Below are positions 16,093 to 27,288 of a stretch of 64,000 bases of DNA, in pieces; the stretch's first letter is position 1; every line of letters starts with the position of its first letter. A program made the translations under genes and the position numbers. The stretch is from positions 1,426,001 through 1,490,000 of the forward strand of contig NZ_CP108036.1 in assembly GCF_036170895.1 (NCBI RefSeq), written 5' to 3'. Under the pieces are notes generated by a model. That model worked only from the letters and a program-made list of their open reading frames with translations. It did no database searches and had not been told where the DNA came from. Origin of the DNA: Streptomyces erythrochromogenes (lineage in GTDB: Bacteria; Actinomycetota; Actinomycetes; Streptomycetales; Streptomycetaceae).

Positions 16093-17175
16093 ATGACTGA
16101 TGCCCTGCGGCACGACCCGTCCGCCCCCGTCCTGATCACCGGGGGGTACGGAACCGTCGGCGCCGAGATCGCCCGTATGGTCGCCCCCGGCGCCCCGATC
16201 CTGCTCACCGGCCGCACGCCCGAGCGCGGCCGGGCCCTGGCCGCCGAGACCGGCGCCGAGGTGCGCGCGTGGGACCTCGGCGCCGCGGCACCCTTCCGCG
16301 CGGACGCAAGGGCCGTGGTCAACGCGGTCAACGACCCGGAGGACCGGGTCCTGCGCGCCGCCGTCGAAGGCGGCGTCCCCTACGTCGACATCACCCGCTG
16401 GACGGCCCGGATGCAGCGGGCGGTCACCGTGGCGACCCTGCTGGGACCGACCGCGCCCGTCCTGCTGTCCTCGGCCTGGATGGGCGGAGTGAGCAGCCTC
16501 GTCGCCGCGTCGCTCGCCGCCGATCTGGGCGGCGCCGAGCAGGTGGAGATCGCCGTCCGCTGGGACATGGCCGACCGGTCCGGCGCGGACTCGGTGGAGT
16601 TCATGGACCGGCTCGGTGTGGGGTTCGAAGTTGTCGACGGCGGGCGCCGCCGGATCGCCGGCCCGCTCACGGAAGCCCGTACGGTCGTCATCGGCGGGGC
16701 TCCCGTACGGGTCGCGCGCATCGACACCCCGGAGCAGTTCACCCTCCCGCTGACCCTGGCCACCTCCACCGCGGCCACCCGCATCGGCTTCAGCTCCCCG
16801 GCCGCCACCCGCGCGCTCCTCGCCCTGCGGGGCACCGGCTTCTTCCACTGGGCCGGCGGGGAGCGCTGGGCGCCGGCGCGCCGCGCCCTGCTGCACTCGC
16901 CCGGGGAGGGCGGTACGGCGCAGCTGCGCATCGACGTGTCGCACGGCGGGCGCAGCCGCACCGCGACCGTCACCGACGCGCGCGGCCAGGGCCATCTGAC
17001 CGCCGTCGGGGCGTTCCTGGGCCTGCACCGCGTGCTGGGCACCGACGGGGCGGCGCCGCCGCAGGGGGTGGTCTTCCCCGAGCAGCACCCCGACCCGGTC
17101 GCGGCGGCCGCGCGGCTCGCGGACCACGGCGTACGCGTCGAGCTCGACCGGGCGGGGACGGGGGCGGCGGCATGA
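16093..17175 (+). CDS. Saccharopine-dehydrogenase-like NAD(P)-binding protein
   Basis: A 360-residue protein with an N-terminal Rossmann domain (VLITGGYGTVGAEIA near residue 13, then LLTGRTPERGR) and a short-chain-like NAVND strand at about 80. The middle and C-terminal parts (FFHWAGGERWAPARRAL) match the saccharopine dehydrogenase NADP-binding family in the broad sense, which includes many enzymes unrelated to lysine metabolism. Its promoter region holds a perfect palindrome, and its stop overlaps the start of a TetR gene by 4 bases (ATGA), so it is the controlled gene of a self-repressing pair. The reaction is unknown; such pairs are often induced by small hydrophobic or carbonyl compounds. 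Confidence 0.78.
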   Translation: MTDALRHDPSAPVLITGGYGTVGAEIARMVAPGAPILLTGRTPERGRALAAETGAEVRAWDLGAAAPFRADARAVVNAVNDPEDRVLRAAVEGGVPYVDITRWTARMQRAVTVATLLGPTAPVLLSSAWMGGVSSLVAASLAADLGGAEQVEIAVRWDMADRSGADSVEFMDRLGVGFEVVDGGRRRIAGPLTEARTVVIGGAPVRVARIDTPEQFTLPLTLATSTAATRIGFSSPAATRALLALRGTGFFHWAGGERWAPARRALLHSPGEGGTAQLRIDVSHGGRSRTATVTDARGQGHLTAVGAFLGLHRVLGTDGAAPPQGVVFPEQHPDPVAAAARLADHGVRVELDRAGTGAAA

Positions 17176-17819
17176 CCCCCGAGAACCCCGGCAGCCCCGG
17201 CAGCCCCGTCAACCCCTCGGCGCCGACCCCGAAGGGGCACCAGCGGCGCGCGGCCCTGCTGGACGCGGCGGAGCACGTCCTCGGCTCGGCGGGGGGCGCC
17301 GAACTGACGATGCGGGCGGTCGCCGACGCGGCGGGCGTCCGGCTGGGCCACCTCCAGTACTACTTCCCGGCCCGTTCCGATCTCCTGGCCGCCCTGCTCG
17401 ACCGCATCCTCACGGCTTCGCTGGCGCGCGTCGCCGCCCTCGGGGAGGCCGGCGACGCGGCCGGCGACCTGGCGGCCGTCCTCGACGCCCTCCTCGGCGA
17501 CCACGACGACCCGTCCCTGGTACGGCTGTTCACCGAGGTCTGGGCCATGGCCGCGCACGACGAGGACGCGGCCGGAGCCGTCCGCGCCTTCTACGCCGCG
17601 TACGCCGGGCATGTGGCCCGCTTCGTCCGCGACCGCTCCCCCGGCCTGGACCCGGTCGCGGCTCACTCCCGCGCCGAGGTCTTCGTGATGCTCATGGAGG
17701 GCGCGGCACTGTTCCGTTCGGGCATCGCCGGCCGTGCCGCCCCGGTCACCGACGCCGTGCTCCGCCGTACCCTGCTCGACCTGCTCGGGCTGCCCGGCCC
17801 CGGGGGCGGGGCCGCGTAG
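17172..17819 (+). CDS. TetR-family regulator
   Basis: A 215-residue regulator coupled by ATGA to the preceding dehydrogenase-like gene. After a Pro/Ser-rich N-terminal tail of about 20 residues, the DNA-binding domain runs about 25-75, with the helix-turn-helix LTMRAVADAAGVRLGHLQYYF. The C-terminal ligand domain includes LFTEVWAMAAHDEDA and FVMLMEGAALF, typical of the TetR_C_6 type group. It most likely binds the 22-bp palindrome at 16063-16084. A hairpin sits just after its stop. Confidence 0.86.
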   Translation: MTPENPGSPGSPVNPSAPTPKGHQRRAALLDAAEHVLGSAGGAELTMRAVADAAGVRLGHLQYYFPARSDLLAALLDRILTASLARVAALGEAGDAAGDLAAVLDALLGDHDDPSLVRLFTEVWAMAAHDEDAAGAVRAFYAAYAGHVARFVRDRSPGLDPVAAHSRAEVFVMLMEGAALFRSGIAGRAAPVTDAVLRRTLLDLLGLPGPGGGAA

Positions 17820-17833
17820 GCCGGTTCGAGCCG

Positions 17834-17858
17834 TAACCGGGAGGGCTCCCACCGGTTA
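17834..17858. terminator. Stem-loop between the TetR gene and the ion channel
   Basis: TAACCGG (17834-17840) and CCGGTTA (17852-17858) form a perfect 7-bp stem; inside it GAG/CTC bases can extend pairing with a small bulge. It starts 14 bases after the TetR stop and ends 26 bases before the channel ATG. It may be a terminator or an operator; no U-run follows. Confidence 0.45.
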
Positions 17859-17884
17859 GCAGCTCGGAAGACGAGGGAGCACCC

Positions 17885-19903
17885 ATGGCACAGCAGCACA
17901 CGACGTCCCTGCGGCTGCGCCTGCAGTACCGGTTCGACAACCTGGTGGCGGGCGGAACCACCCCGCTCATCGGGTGGCTGGCGCTGGCCTGCCTGGCCGT
18001 CGTGGTCCCGGCGAGCGCGGTGCTGGTCTGGGCCGACCGGGCGGCGCCGCCGACCTTCTCGGGGCGGCTCACCGCCGTATGGGTCAGCGTCGGGCAGACC
18101 CTCAAGCTCGGCGGCGCGGTCGGCTCGCCCCTCTACGTGCTCGCCTCGGTGACGCTCGCCCTGGTGGCCCTGCTGTTCGTGTCGACGCTGGTCAGTCTGA
18201 TCACCACCGGCATCAACGGGCGCATCCTGTCGCTGCGCCGCGGGCACTCCACGGTGCTGGAAGCGGGGCACACCGTCGTCCTGGGCTGGTCCGACCAGAT
18301 CCTCCCGGTGGTCTCGGAACTCGTCGCGGCCAACGCCAACCAGCGCCGGTCCGCCATTGCCGTCCTCGCCCCGAGGGACAAGGTGGACATGGAGGACGAG
18401 GTCGCCACGGGCCTCGGCGGTACGGGGGGCCGTACGGGTACGGGGGGCCTTACGGGCACGGGACGCCGTACGGGCACGGGCGCCACCCGGATCATCTGCC
18501 GCAGCGGCCCCACCACCGACCCGACGGCGCTGGCCAGGGTGAGCCCGCAGACCTCCAAGGCGGTCCTCGTGCTGCCTCCCGACGGTGACTCGGGCGACGC
18601 CCACGTGGTGAAGACCCTGCTCGCCCTCGACGCCGTGCTCACCCGCCCGCGCGGCACGGTGGTGGTCGCCGCGGTCCGCGACTCCCGCAACCACCTCACC
18701 GCCAAGCTGGCGGCCGGGCCCGGCGGGCACGTGCTGTGCGCCGACGAGATCATCGCCCGGCTCCTCGTCCAGACCGCCCGCCAGCCCGGGCTCTCCCTCG
18801 TCTACCAGGACTTGCTGGACTTCGACGGCGACGAGTTCTACACCGCCGCCGCGCAGGGTCTCGCCGGGCGCACCTTCGGCGAGGCCCTTCTGGCGTTCAC
18901 CACGTCCGCGGTGGTCGGACTTCTGCACGCCGACGGCCGTGTGGTACTCAATCCGGATCCGCACACGGAGATCGGCGCGGACGACCGGATCATCCTGGTC
19001 TCCGAGGACGACGACACGGCCGTGCCGGAGCCGGCGGGCCCCTGGGTCGACGAGGACGCGATCGTCACCGCCCGTCCCCGGTCCCGTTTCGCCGAACGCC
19101 TGCTCCTGCTCGGCTGGAACCGGCGCGCACCACTCGTCCTCGAACAGCTCGACGAGTTCGTGAGCCCCGGCACCACCCTGGACGTCGTCGCCCTCGGCGA
19201 CGGGGCGACGCTGCGGACCGCCGCCGAGGTGGCCGCGGCGCGCAGCCGTCTCGAAGTGGCCTTCCGCAGCGGGGACATCACCGACCCGGACGTCCTGGCC
19301 AAACTGGACGTGCCCTCCTACGACAGCGTGATCGTGATCGGCGAGACGGACCGCGAGTCCGCGCCCGCCCCCGCGCCCGCCCCCGCGGCCGCGGCGCCCG
19401 ATACGGCCCCGCCCGCCTTCGCCCCGGAGCCCGGGAGCGCCACGGACGACCGGACCCTGGTGACGCTGCTGCACCTGCGGGCGATCGGCGAGGCGGCGGA
19501 CTGCGAACTCCCGCTCACCACCGAGATGTCCGACGACGGCAACCGCCTGCTCGCGCCCGCCCGGGCCGGCGCCGACTTCATCGTCAGCGGCCGGCTGATC
19601 AGCCTGCTGATGACGCAGATCTCGCAGAGCGGTCATCTCGCCGACGTCTTCGAGGAGTTGTTCAAGGCGGAGGGCAGCGAGTTCTATCTGAGGCCGGTGG
19701 CGGACTACGTCCGCACCGACCGTGAGGTGGCGTTCGCGACGGTGGTCGAGTCGGCGCGCCGCCGCCGGGAGTGCGCGGTCGGCTACCGGCTGCGCGCGCA
19801 GGCCGCCACGGCTCCCTCGTACGGTGTGCGGCTCAATCCCGACAAGCGGCAGCGGGTCCGCTTCGGCGAGCACGACTGGGTGGTCGTGCTCGCCGAGAGC
19901 TGA
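17885..19903 (+). CDS. CASTOR/POLLUX-like ion channel with RCK/TrkA-N domains
   Basis: A 672-residue membrane protein. Two hydrophobic segments near residues 25-50 and 80-110 flank a pore-like region ([15 protein letters not shown]), followed by a first Rossmann/RCK domain ([17 protein letters not shown]) and a second ([17 protein letters not shown]). The paired GWSDQ/GWNRR nucleotide-site motifs and the overall plan match the CASTOR/POLLUX group, including the actinobacterial SCO-type homologues. The selectivity signature TVGYG of potassium channels is absent. A Gly/Thr-rich insert encoded by an 18-bp minisatellite lies near residues 178-200, between strands of the first RCK domain, and a Pro/Ala run lies near 497. 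A GAGGGAG ribosome site precedes the ATG. It probably conducts cations and is gated by a cytoplasmic ligand. Confidence 0.82.
   Translation: MAQQHTTSLRLRLQYRFDNLVAGGTTPLIGWLALACLAVVVPASAVLVWADRAAPPTFSGRLTAVWVSVGQTLKLGGAVGSPLYVLASVTLALVALLFVSTLVSLITTGINGRILSLRRGHSTVLEAGHTVVLGWSDQILPVVSELVAANANQRRSAIAVLAPRDKVDMEDEVATGLGGTGGRTGTGGLTGTGRRTGTGATRIICRSGPTTDPTALARVSPQTSKAVLVLPPDGDSGDAHVVKTLLALDAVLTRPRGTVVVAAVRDSRNHLTAKLAAGPGGHVLCADEIIARLLVQTARQPGLSLVYQDLLDFDGDEFYTAAAQGLAGRTFGEALLAFTTSAVVGLLHADGRVVLNPDPHTEIGADDRIILVSEDDDTAVPEPAGPWVDEDAIVTARPRSRFAERLLLLGWNRRAPLVLEQLDEFVSPGTTLDVVALGDGATLRTAAEVAAARSRLEVAFRSGDITDPDVLAKLDVPSYDSVIVIGETDRESAPAPAPAPAAAAPDTAPPAFAPEPGSATDDRTLVTLLHLRAIGEAADCELPLTTEMSDDGNRLLAPARAGADFIVSGRLISLLMTQISQSGHLADVFEELFKAEGSEFYLRPVADYVRTDREVAFATVVESARRRRECAVGYRLRAQAATAPSYGVRLNPDKRQRVRFGEHDWVVVLAES
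18425..18478 (+). repeat. 18-bp in-frame minisatellite within the channel gene
   Basis: Three consecutive 18-bp units (18425-18442, 18443-18460, 18461-18478) encode [12 protein letters not shown] and GRRTGT. A partial unit precedes the first. Length changes would keep frame, so copy number may vary between strains and alter a loop of the first RCK domain. Confidence 0.85.
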
Positions 19904-19925
19904 GCCACAGGCCTCGGGGCGGCGG

Positions 19926-21884
<1,959 letters not shown>

Positions 21885-22010
21885 GAGTCAACTCTCCCGG
21901 CCTCCGGGGGCCTTGATCGCTGAAAGCCGCCCCGGCGGGGAACAATCACCCGGACGTGCGGCCTCGTGCGCACGGGGCTGACGAACGGAGTTTCGTACGC
22001 CGGCGTGCGC

Positions 22011-22748
22011 TCAGTGCACCAGGCGCACGCGCTGGCTGGTGAGTTCGTACCGGGCGCCCACGACGGCCAGCGCCCCGGCGGCGATCCCTGCGGCCATCTC
22101 GGGCTCCGCGGCCAGCCGCCCCCGCACCAGCCGTACGTTCGCGGTGATCGCGGCGTCGATCCGCGCGGCCCCCCGCAGCCCGCGGTCGATGGCGGGGCGG
22201 ATCTGGTCGACCAGGTACTGCATGTGGCCCGGGAGCAGCGGTCCGCCCTCCGCGGCCCGCACGGCCGCGGCGACGGCCCCGCAGGACTGGTGTCCCAGGA
22301 TGACGACGAGCGGGATGCGCAGCTCCAGGACCCCGTAGGCGATGCTCCCGAGTACCGCCTCGTCCAGGACCTCGCCCGCCGAGCGCACGGTCAGCAGGTC
22401 GCCGAGGCCCTGGTCGAAGACCAGCTCCGGCGGGACGCGGGAGTCGACGCAGCCGAGGACGACGGCGAACGGGTGCTGGCCGGCGACCAGCGTGCGCCGC
22501 ACGGTGCGCGTCTGGTCGGGGTGGCGTTCGTGGTAGGTCCGCCAGCGCCCGTTCCCCGCCACCAGTTCGCGGAGCGCCGACTCCGGTGTGGTGGGCCGTG
22601 ATCCGGCCCCTCCCCCGGGTGGGGCGGCCATGGGCACGCGGGCGGAACCGGCCACCAGCCCGGCCCCCACGGCGGCCACGCCCGTCAGCACCGCCCGGGC
22701 CAGCCGACGCCGTCCCGGGACCTCTCGACCTTCAGCTTCGACGCTCAC
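22011..22748 (-). CDS. Beta-carbonic anhydrase with export signal
   Basis: A 245-residue beta-class carbonic anhydrase. Zinc ligands are Cys100, His153 and Cys156, and the Asp102-Arg104 dyad is present (GCVDSR, GHQSCG). Residues 13-40 (GRRRLARAVLTGVAAVGAGLVAG) form an Arg-led hydrophobic signal, probably Tat or Sec, so the enzyme is likely extracytoplasmic. It interconverts CO2 and bicarbonate. It starts at a GTG (22748) without a clear ribosome site. It lies between the amino-acid oxidase and the ABC exporter on the same strand but with gaps of 126 and 55 bases and no functional link that I can see. Confidence 0.9.
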   Translation of the reverse strand: MSVEAEGREVPGRRRLARAVLTGVAAVGAGLVAGSARVPMAAPPGGGAGSRPTTPESALRELVAGNGRWRTYHERHPDQTRTVRRTLVAGQHPFAVVLGCVDSRVPPELVFDQGLGDLLTVRSAGEVLDEAVLGSIAYGVLELRIPLVVILGHQSCGAVAAAVRAAEGGPLLPGHMQYLVDQIRPAIDRGLRGAARIDAAITANVRLVRGRLAAEPEMAAGIAAGALAVVGARYELTSQRVRLVH

Positions 22749-22803
22749 ATCAGGACAAACTATTCATTTCCACCCCTCCTGCTCCGCAGGACACGGCCTC
22801 GGT

Positions 22804-24654
22804 TCAGTTGGGCTCGGAGCGCGCGCGGGTGACGGTGCCGGTGCCGGGGGCCGTGCCGGTGCCGGTGTCGTGCAGGAATCCGCCCGACTGGTGCTTCCAC
22901 AGCTTCGCGTAGGCGCCTTCGGTGGCCAGGAGCTCCCGGTGCGAGCCCTGCTCCACGATCCGGCCGCGGTCGAGGACGACGAGCTGGTCCATGGTGGCCA
23001 CCGTGCTCAGCCGGTGCGCCACCACGAGGGCGGTGCGGCCCTCCATGAGCCGCCACAGCGCCTCCTGGACGAGGATCTCGCTCTCCGAGTCCAGGGCGCT
23101 GGTCGCCTCGTCGAGCAGCAGGATCGGCGCGTCGCGCAGGATGGCCCGGGCGAGGGCGACCCGCTGGCGCTGTCCGCCGGACAGTTTGACGCCGCGTTCG
23201 CCGACCATGGTGTCGAATCCGTCCGGCAGCGCGTCGGCGAACTCCGTGACGTGCGCGGCCTCGGCCGCACGGCGGATCTCGGCATCGGTGGCGCCCGGGC
23301 GGGCGAACGCGATGTTCTCCCGCAGCGTCCTGTGGAACATCGCCGGGTCCTGCGGCACGTAGGCGAGCCGGCTGCGCAGGTCGGCCTGCCGCAGCCGGCT
23401 GATGTCCTGGCCCCCGATCATGATCCGCCCGCCGTCCACGTCCGTCATCCGCAGCAGCAGCCGGGTGAGCGTGGTCTTGCCGCCGCCCGAGCGGCCGACG
23501 AGACCGATCTTCGACCCGCTGGGGACGTCCAGGTCCAGGCCCTCGAAGAGCGGCTTCGCCCCGCCGTGGGAGAAGTTCACCCGTTCGAACCGGACGTCGG
23601 CGCTCTCGGACCGCAGCGGCTCGGGGGCCTCCGGGTCGAGCACCGTGGGCGGCTGCAGGAGCAGTTCGGTGAACTGCGCGGCCTCCGTCATCGAGCTCTC
23701 CAGGCGGCGGTAGATCTGGTTGAACTCGAACATGATGCGGGTCGCGTTGGCGTAGTAGGTGAAGGTGACGATGATCGCCTCCACGCCGTGCTCCCCCGCG
23801 CCGAGGGCGACGGCGAGCAGCAGGCCCAGCACGTTGGTCAGCACGGACAGGGGTGCGACCAGCGTGTCGATGCGCAGGTTGCCGTAGTCCCACGAACGGA
23901 GCGTCAGCCGCCGCGACTGCGCGACGCGGGACTGGTGCTCGGCGGCCTCGCGGTCCTCGGCGGCGAACGCCCGGACCGTGTCCATGTTCATCAGGCTGTC
24001 GGCGACGTGGCCCGAGACCCGGGCGATCGCCTCCTCGCGCTGGGCGACGAGGGTCTGGCGGCGGCGGATGAGGGGGGTGACGCAGACGGCCGTCAGGGTG
24101 ATCAGCGCGAGGAGGCCGACGACGAGCATCGGTTCGTACTGCCACAGCACCACGGACGCGAAGAGCAGCGGCACGAAGCTGCCCATGACCGAGAACGTCA
24201 GCGTGTCGACGAACTCCTCGAAGCGGGAGGCGAAGCTGAGGACCCGCTTGGTCAGCGAGCCGGCGAAGTTGTCGTGGAAGAACGCCGCGTCCTTCGCGAA
24301 CAGCTCGTCCATGCCGATGACGTAGAGGTGCTCGATGCCCCGGGCGTCGAGCCGGTTGAGGCAGTGCAGCCCGATCCGCCACAGCGTCTCCGCGAGCAGC
24401 AGGACCCCGGCGAAGCCGAGGACGTAGGGCAGCATCGCGTCGATTCCGACGGCGCCGCCGTCGGCGACGTGGCCGACGAGCTTGGCGACGACCAGCGGCG
24501 CGACGTAGAAGATGCCGATGTTGCCCAGCGCCGGGAGCAGCATGGCCGGAGCGGTCAGCCGGCGCAGGCGCGCCAACTCCCGTCCGTAGTAGCGAAGTGC
24601 GAGGAGGACCGAGCCCCTGCTCGGCGTGCTTTCGGGCGATTTTGGTGAACCCAT
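22804..24654 (-). CDS. ABC transporter, fused membrane and ATPase domains (exporter type)
   Basis: A 616-residue half-transporter starting at the ATG at 24654; the reading frame is open further upstream into the AraC region but that part has no transporter character. Six membrane segments lie in residues about 30-310. The ATPase domain has Walker A GRSGGGKTT (about 380), Q-loop YVPQDPAMF, signature LSGGQRQR, Walker B ILLLDEATSALD and the switch His in VVAHRLS. Residues after about 595 are a Gly/Thr repeat-like tail. It would work as a homodimer or with a partner not encoded here. The gene diverges from an AraC-type regulator with 126 bases between starts; that regulator probably controls it. 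Substrate unknown; lipid, drug or peptide export are all possible. Confidence 0.87.
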   Translation of the reverse strand: MGSPKSPESTPSRGSVLLALRYYGRELARLRRLTAPAMLLPALGNIGIFYVAPLVVAKLVGHVADGGAVGIDAMLPYVLGFAGVLLLAETLWRIGLHCLNRLDARGIEHLYVIGMDELFAKDAAFFHDNFAGSLTKRVLSFASRFEEFVDTLTFSVMGSFVPLLFASVVLWQYEPMLVVGLLALITLTAVCVTPLIRRRQTLVAQREEAIARVSGHVADSLMNMDTVRAFAAEDREAAEHQSRVAQSRRLTLRSWDYGNLRIDTLVAPLSVLTNVLGLLLAVALGAGEHGVEAIIVTFTYYANATRIMFEFNQIYRRLESSMTEAAQFTELLLQPPTVLDPEAPEPLRSESADVRFERVNFSHGGAKPLFEGLDLDVPSGSKIGLVGRSGGGKTTLTRLLLRMTDVDGGRIMIGGQDISRLRQADLRSRLAYVPQDPAMFHRTLRENIAFARPGATDAEIRRAAEAAHVTEFADALPDGFDTMVGERGVKLSGGQRQRVALARAILRDAPILLLDEATSALDSESEILVQEALWRLMEGRTALVVAHRLSTVATMDQLVVLDRGRIVEQGSHRELLATEGAYAKLWKHQSGGFLHDTGTGTAPGTGTVTRARSEPN

Positions 24655-24780
24655 CCCAAACCCTGTGTTGTCGGACCAGCAGGACAGGAGTCGGAGTGTC
24701 CCGTACGGACGCCGGGGCGGTCCACGCGTTTTCCGGCCGCCGAAGGACTGTTCGGGGCGGCTGATAGCCTCGCTGCTGCC

Positions 24781-25818
24781 ATGCACCCGTCCGCGATCAA
24801 CGGCACCGTTTCGGCCCACCTCACCCGTTCCCTCGTCGCCGCCCTGGCCGACCCCCGCGCCGGCGGGCTCTCCAGGCTGCCCGACCTCGGCGCCGAGGTG
24901 CTCGGCGACGACAGGGCCCGGGTCTCGACCGCGTCGCTCCTGACCGTGTGGGAGAACCTGGTCCTGACAGAACCCCACACCCTGATCGGCCCGTTGATCC
25001 TCGAAGAGGCTCCGATCGGCGCCTTCGGGCTCTGGGACTACTTGATCACCAGCGGGCCGACCCTGCGGGAATCCCTCGCGCAGGCCGTGGACCTGATCGC
25101 CGTGGTCGGTGATCCGGCGGCGGAGAAACTGGTCGTGGAGGAGGGCGGCGGCCGCTTCACCGTCCGCCATGCGACGGGCAGTTGGGGACCGGACGTGGTC
25201 GAGGCCGTCGATCTCTTCGCCCTGTCGCTCTTCCTGACCCGCGCCAGGTCGGCGACCGGCCTCGACATCGTTCCGTCCCGGGTCACGGTCACCCATCGGG
25301 CGCCCCGCCGGTCCCGGCAGCTGGCCCGGCTGTTCGGCACCGACCGGATCCACTTCGGTGCGCCGTACAACTCGATCTCCTTCACCGAGGACGACGTACG
25401 GGTGCCGTTGCCCAGGGCCCAGCCGGGGGTGGACAGGATCCTGGCGCAGCACGCGGAACTGGTCCTGGCGGCCTCCCGGCCCGTACTCGGCTGGCTCGAC
25501 CGCTTCCGGGCCGTGCTCACCGCGGCCTTCCGGGACGGCACCGTCGGCCTGGAGGAGGTGGCCTGCCGTCTGGCGGTGAGCCCCCGCACGCTCCAACGAC
25601 GGCTCTCCGAGCACGACACGACGTGGCGCGAGCAGACCGAGCGCGTACGGCACGAGCTCACCCTGGACCTGCTGCACAGCACCGACCTGCCGCTCCGGGC
25701 GGTGGCCGGCCGGGTCGGGTACAGCGACGTCCGGGTCCTGCGCCGCGCGGTGCGCCGCTGGTCGGGAACGACCCCGGGCGAACTCCGCAAAGCCGCTCCG
25801 GCCGACCGGACCGGGTGA
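24781..25818 (+). CDS. AraC-family regulator, OruR/ArgR-type N-terminal domain
   Basis: A 345-residue regulator. Residues about 20-210 match the arabinose-binding-like N-terminal domain of the OruR/VirS group (FGLWDYLITSGPTLRESL, VTVTHRAPR, IHFGAPYNSISF). The C-terminal AraC domain has two helix-turn-helix motifs: LEEVACRLAVSPRTLQRRLSE and LRAVAGRVGYSDVRVLRRA, with the usual RRWSGTTPGELR ending. It is divergent from the ABC exporter and converges on the P450 gene with only 4 bases between stops. Members of this group often respond to amino acids or lipids. It is the likely activator of the divergent exporter. Confidence 0.87.
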   Translation: MHPSAINGTVSAHLTRSLVAALADPRAGGLSRLPDLGAEVLGDDRARVSTASLLTVWENLVLTEPHTLIGPLILEEAPIGAFGLWDYLITSGPTLRESLAQAVDLIAVVGDPAAEKLVVEEGGGRFTVRHATGSWGPDVVEAVDLFALSLFLTRARSATGLDIVPSRVTVTHRAPRRSRQLARLFGTDRIHFGAPYNSISFTEDDVRVPLPRAQPGVDRILAQHAELVLAASRPVLGWLDRFRAVLTAAFRDGTVGLEEVACRLAVSPRTLQRRLSEHDTTWREQTERVRHELTLDLLHSTDLPLRAVAGRVGYSDVRVLRRAVRRWSGTTPGELRKAAPADRTG

Positions 25819-25822
25819 ACGC

Positions 25823-27157
25823 CTAGATGGTCGCGACGGCGCCGAGGGTCGCGGGGGTGGGGCCGTCGGGGCGGACGGTGAGGCCGTAGGCGGCCTTGGC
25901 GGGGACGGAGTGGAAGTGCGGGACGTGGGCGGGCAACAGGTGTTCGAGGAGGACGGTCGACTCCCGGAGGGCGAACTGCAGGCCCAGACAGGCCCGGGGG
26001 CCCAGGCCGAAGGGGGCGTAGCTGCCGGGGCGGGTGGGCCGCCGGCCGGGGGTGAGGAAGCGGTCCGGGTCGAAGCGGCCGGGGTCCTCCCAGGTCCCGG
26101 GGTCCCGGTGGGTGAGGTAGGGGCAGACCAGCACGTCGGTGCCGGCCTCGATCGCGTACCCGGCGAGAACGTCGTCACCGGCCGCGTGGCGGGGCAGGAT
26201 CCAGGCCGACGGGTAGAAGCGCAGTGTCTCGTGGACGAGTGCCTGCACCGCCCGGTGCCGTTCGGGGGAGCCTTCCGCGCCCGCGGCGAGTGCCCGCTCC
26301 CGCGCCTGCGGGTAGCGGTCGAGCAGGAGGTGGAGCCAGGTCAGAGTGGTCGCGGTGGTCTCGTGGCCGGCGACCAGCAGGGTGACGAGCTCGTCCCGGA
26401 TCAGCCGGTCGGTGTACTCGGGGGAGGTGTCGGCCGCCTCCAGCAGGACGTGCAGCAGACCCGGGCCGTGGGGGCCCGCCCCGGCGGTGCGGGCGGCGGC
26501 GATGGCGCGGCCCGACAGGGCGTCGATACGGGCCAGTTCGGCGGCCACCGCCCCCTGGGCGGCGACGCCGTCGGCGGGGAGGCTGGGCAGCGCGGCCACC
26601 ACGGCCGGCACGGCGGCCAGTTCACGTTCGGTGCCGGGATCGAGGGGGTGGCCGGTCAGGGACCGCCAGATGGTGTCCAGGGCGAAGCGGCGCATCTCCT
26701 CGCCGACGTCGAGGACCTGTCCGTCGCGGGCGTACGCCGCCCAGCGCGCCGCGGCGGTCCGCGCGGCCTCGGAGATCCGCTGCTCGTAGCGGCGCATCCC
26801 GCGTCCGGTGAACTGGGACTGGAGCACCCTGCGTTGGCGTTGCCAGGCGTCCCCGGTCGCGGCCAGGAGCCCGTCGCCGATCAGCAGCCGGGCCCGGTGC
26901 GAGCGCTTCACGTACAGGTCGGGCCGCAGCGCGAGGACGTGCTGGACTGCTTCGGGTGCGGTGACCAGGACGGTGGGGTGCGGGCCGAGCCGGAAGGCGG
27001 CGACCCCGCCGAGCCGCGCGCGGGCCTGGGCGAACAGGTCGATGAGCTCCCCTCCCCCGGCCTGCCAGTCCCGTACGAGGGCGGGGTCCAGTTCGGGAAC
27101 CGGGCGGCCGGCCGGGGACGGGGGCGGGAGGGGGCCGGGGCGGGCGTGGGTGGCCAC
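25823..27157 (-). CDS. Cytochrome P450
   Basis: The GTG at 27157 has AGGAG 7 bases upstream and is preferred over an ATG at 27208 in the same frame, giving 444 residues. The I-helix oxygen motif is AGHETTA (about residue 260), the ExxR pair is in ETLRFYP (about 309), and the haem loop FGLGPRACLG fits FxxGxRxCxG with the Cys ligand near 388. The sequence is closer to the CYP102/CYP4-like class (LVTLLVAGHETTATTLTW, long PERF-type region) than to the short class I bacterial P450s. No ferredoxin or reductase gene is adjacent. Substrate unknown; a fatty acid or terpenoid hydroxylase is plausible. A hairpin at 27248 ends the gene upstream, so the P450 probably has its own promoter. Confidence 0.9.
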   Translation of the reverse strand: MATHARPGPLPPPSPAGRPVPELDPALVRDWQAGGGELIDLFAQARARLGGVAAFRLGPHPTVLVTAPEAVQHVLALRPDLYVKRSHRARLLIGDGLLAATGDAWQRQRRVLQSQFTGRGMRRYEQRISEAARTAAARWAAYARDGQVLDVGEEMRRFALDTIWRSLTGHPLDPGTERELAAVPAVVAALPSLPADGVAAQGAVAAELARIDALSGRAIAAARTAGAGPHGPGLLHVLLEAADTSPEYTDRLIRDELVTLLVAGHETTATTLTWLHLLLDRYPQARERALAAGAEGSPERHRAVQALVHETLRFYPSAWILPRHAAGDDVLAGYAIEAGTDVLVCPYLTHRDPGTWEDPGRFDPDRFLTPGRRPTRPGSYAPFGLGPRACLGLQFALRESTVLLEHLLPAHVPHFHSVPAKAAYGLTVRPDGPTPATLGAVATI

Positions 27158-27247
27158 GGGTCTGCTCCTGTTCGGCGGCTGTGCGTCGTCACGGACCGGT
27201 TTCGGCATCACGCACTGTAGGGGAGCGGGTGCGGCACGCGACAGCCC

Positions 27248-27277
27248 GCCTCCGGCTCCGCACGCGGAGCCGGAGGC
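27248..27277 (-). terminator. Terminator hairpin
   Basis: Perfect 13-bp stem (27248-27260 with 27265-27277) and a 4-base loop, 11 bases after the stop of the leftward saccharopine-dehydrogenase-like gene. It should separate that gene from the P450 transcript. Confidence 0.8.
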
Positions 27278-27288
27278 CGTGCGAACGG

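Noticed and set aside
24655..26178. Upstream extension of the ABC exporter frame to 26178
   Set aside because: The extra 508 codons are antisense to the AraC regulator and contain no transporter features; the ATG at 24654 matches the family start.
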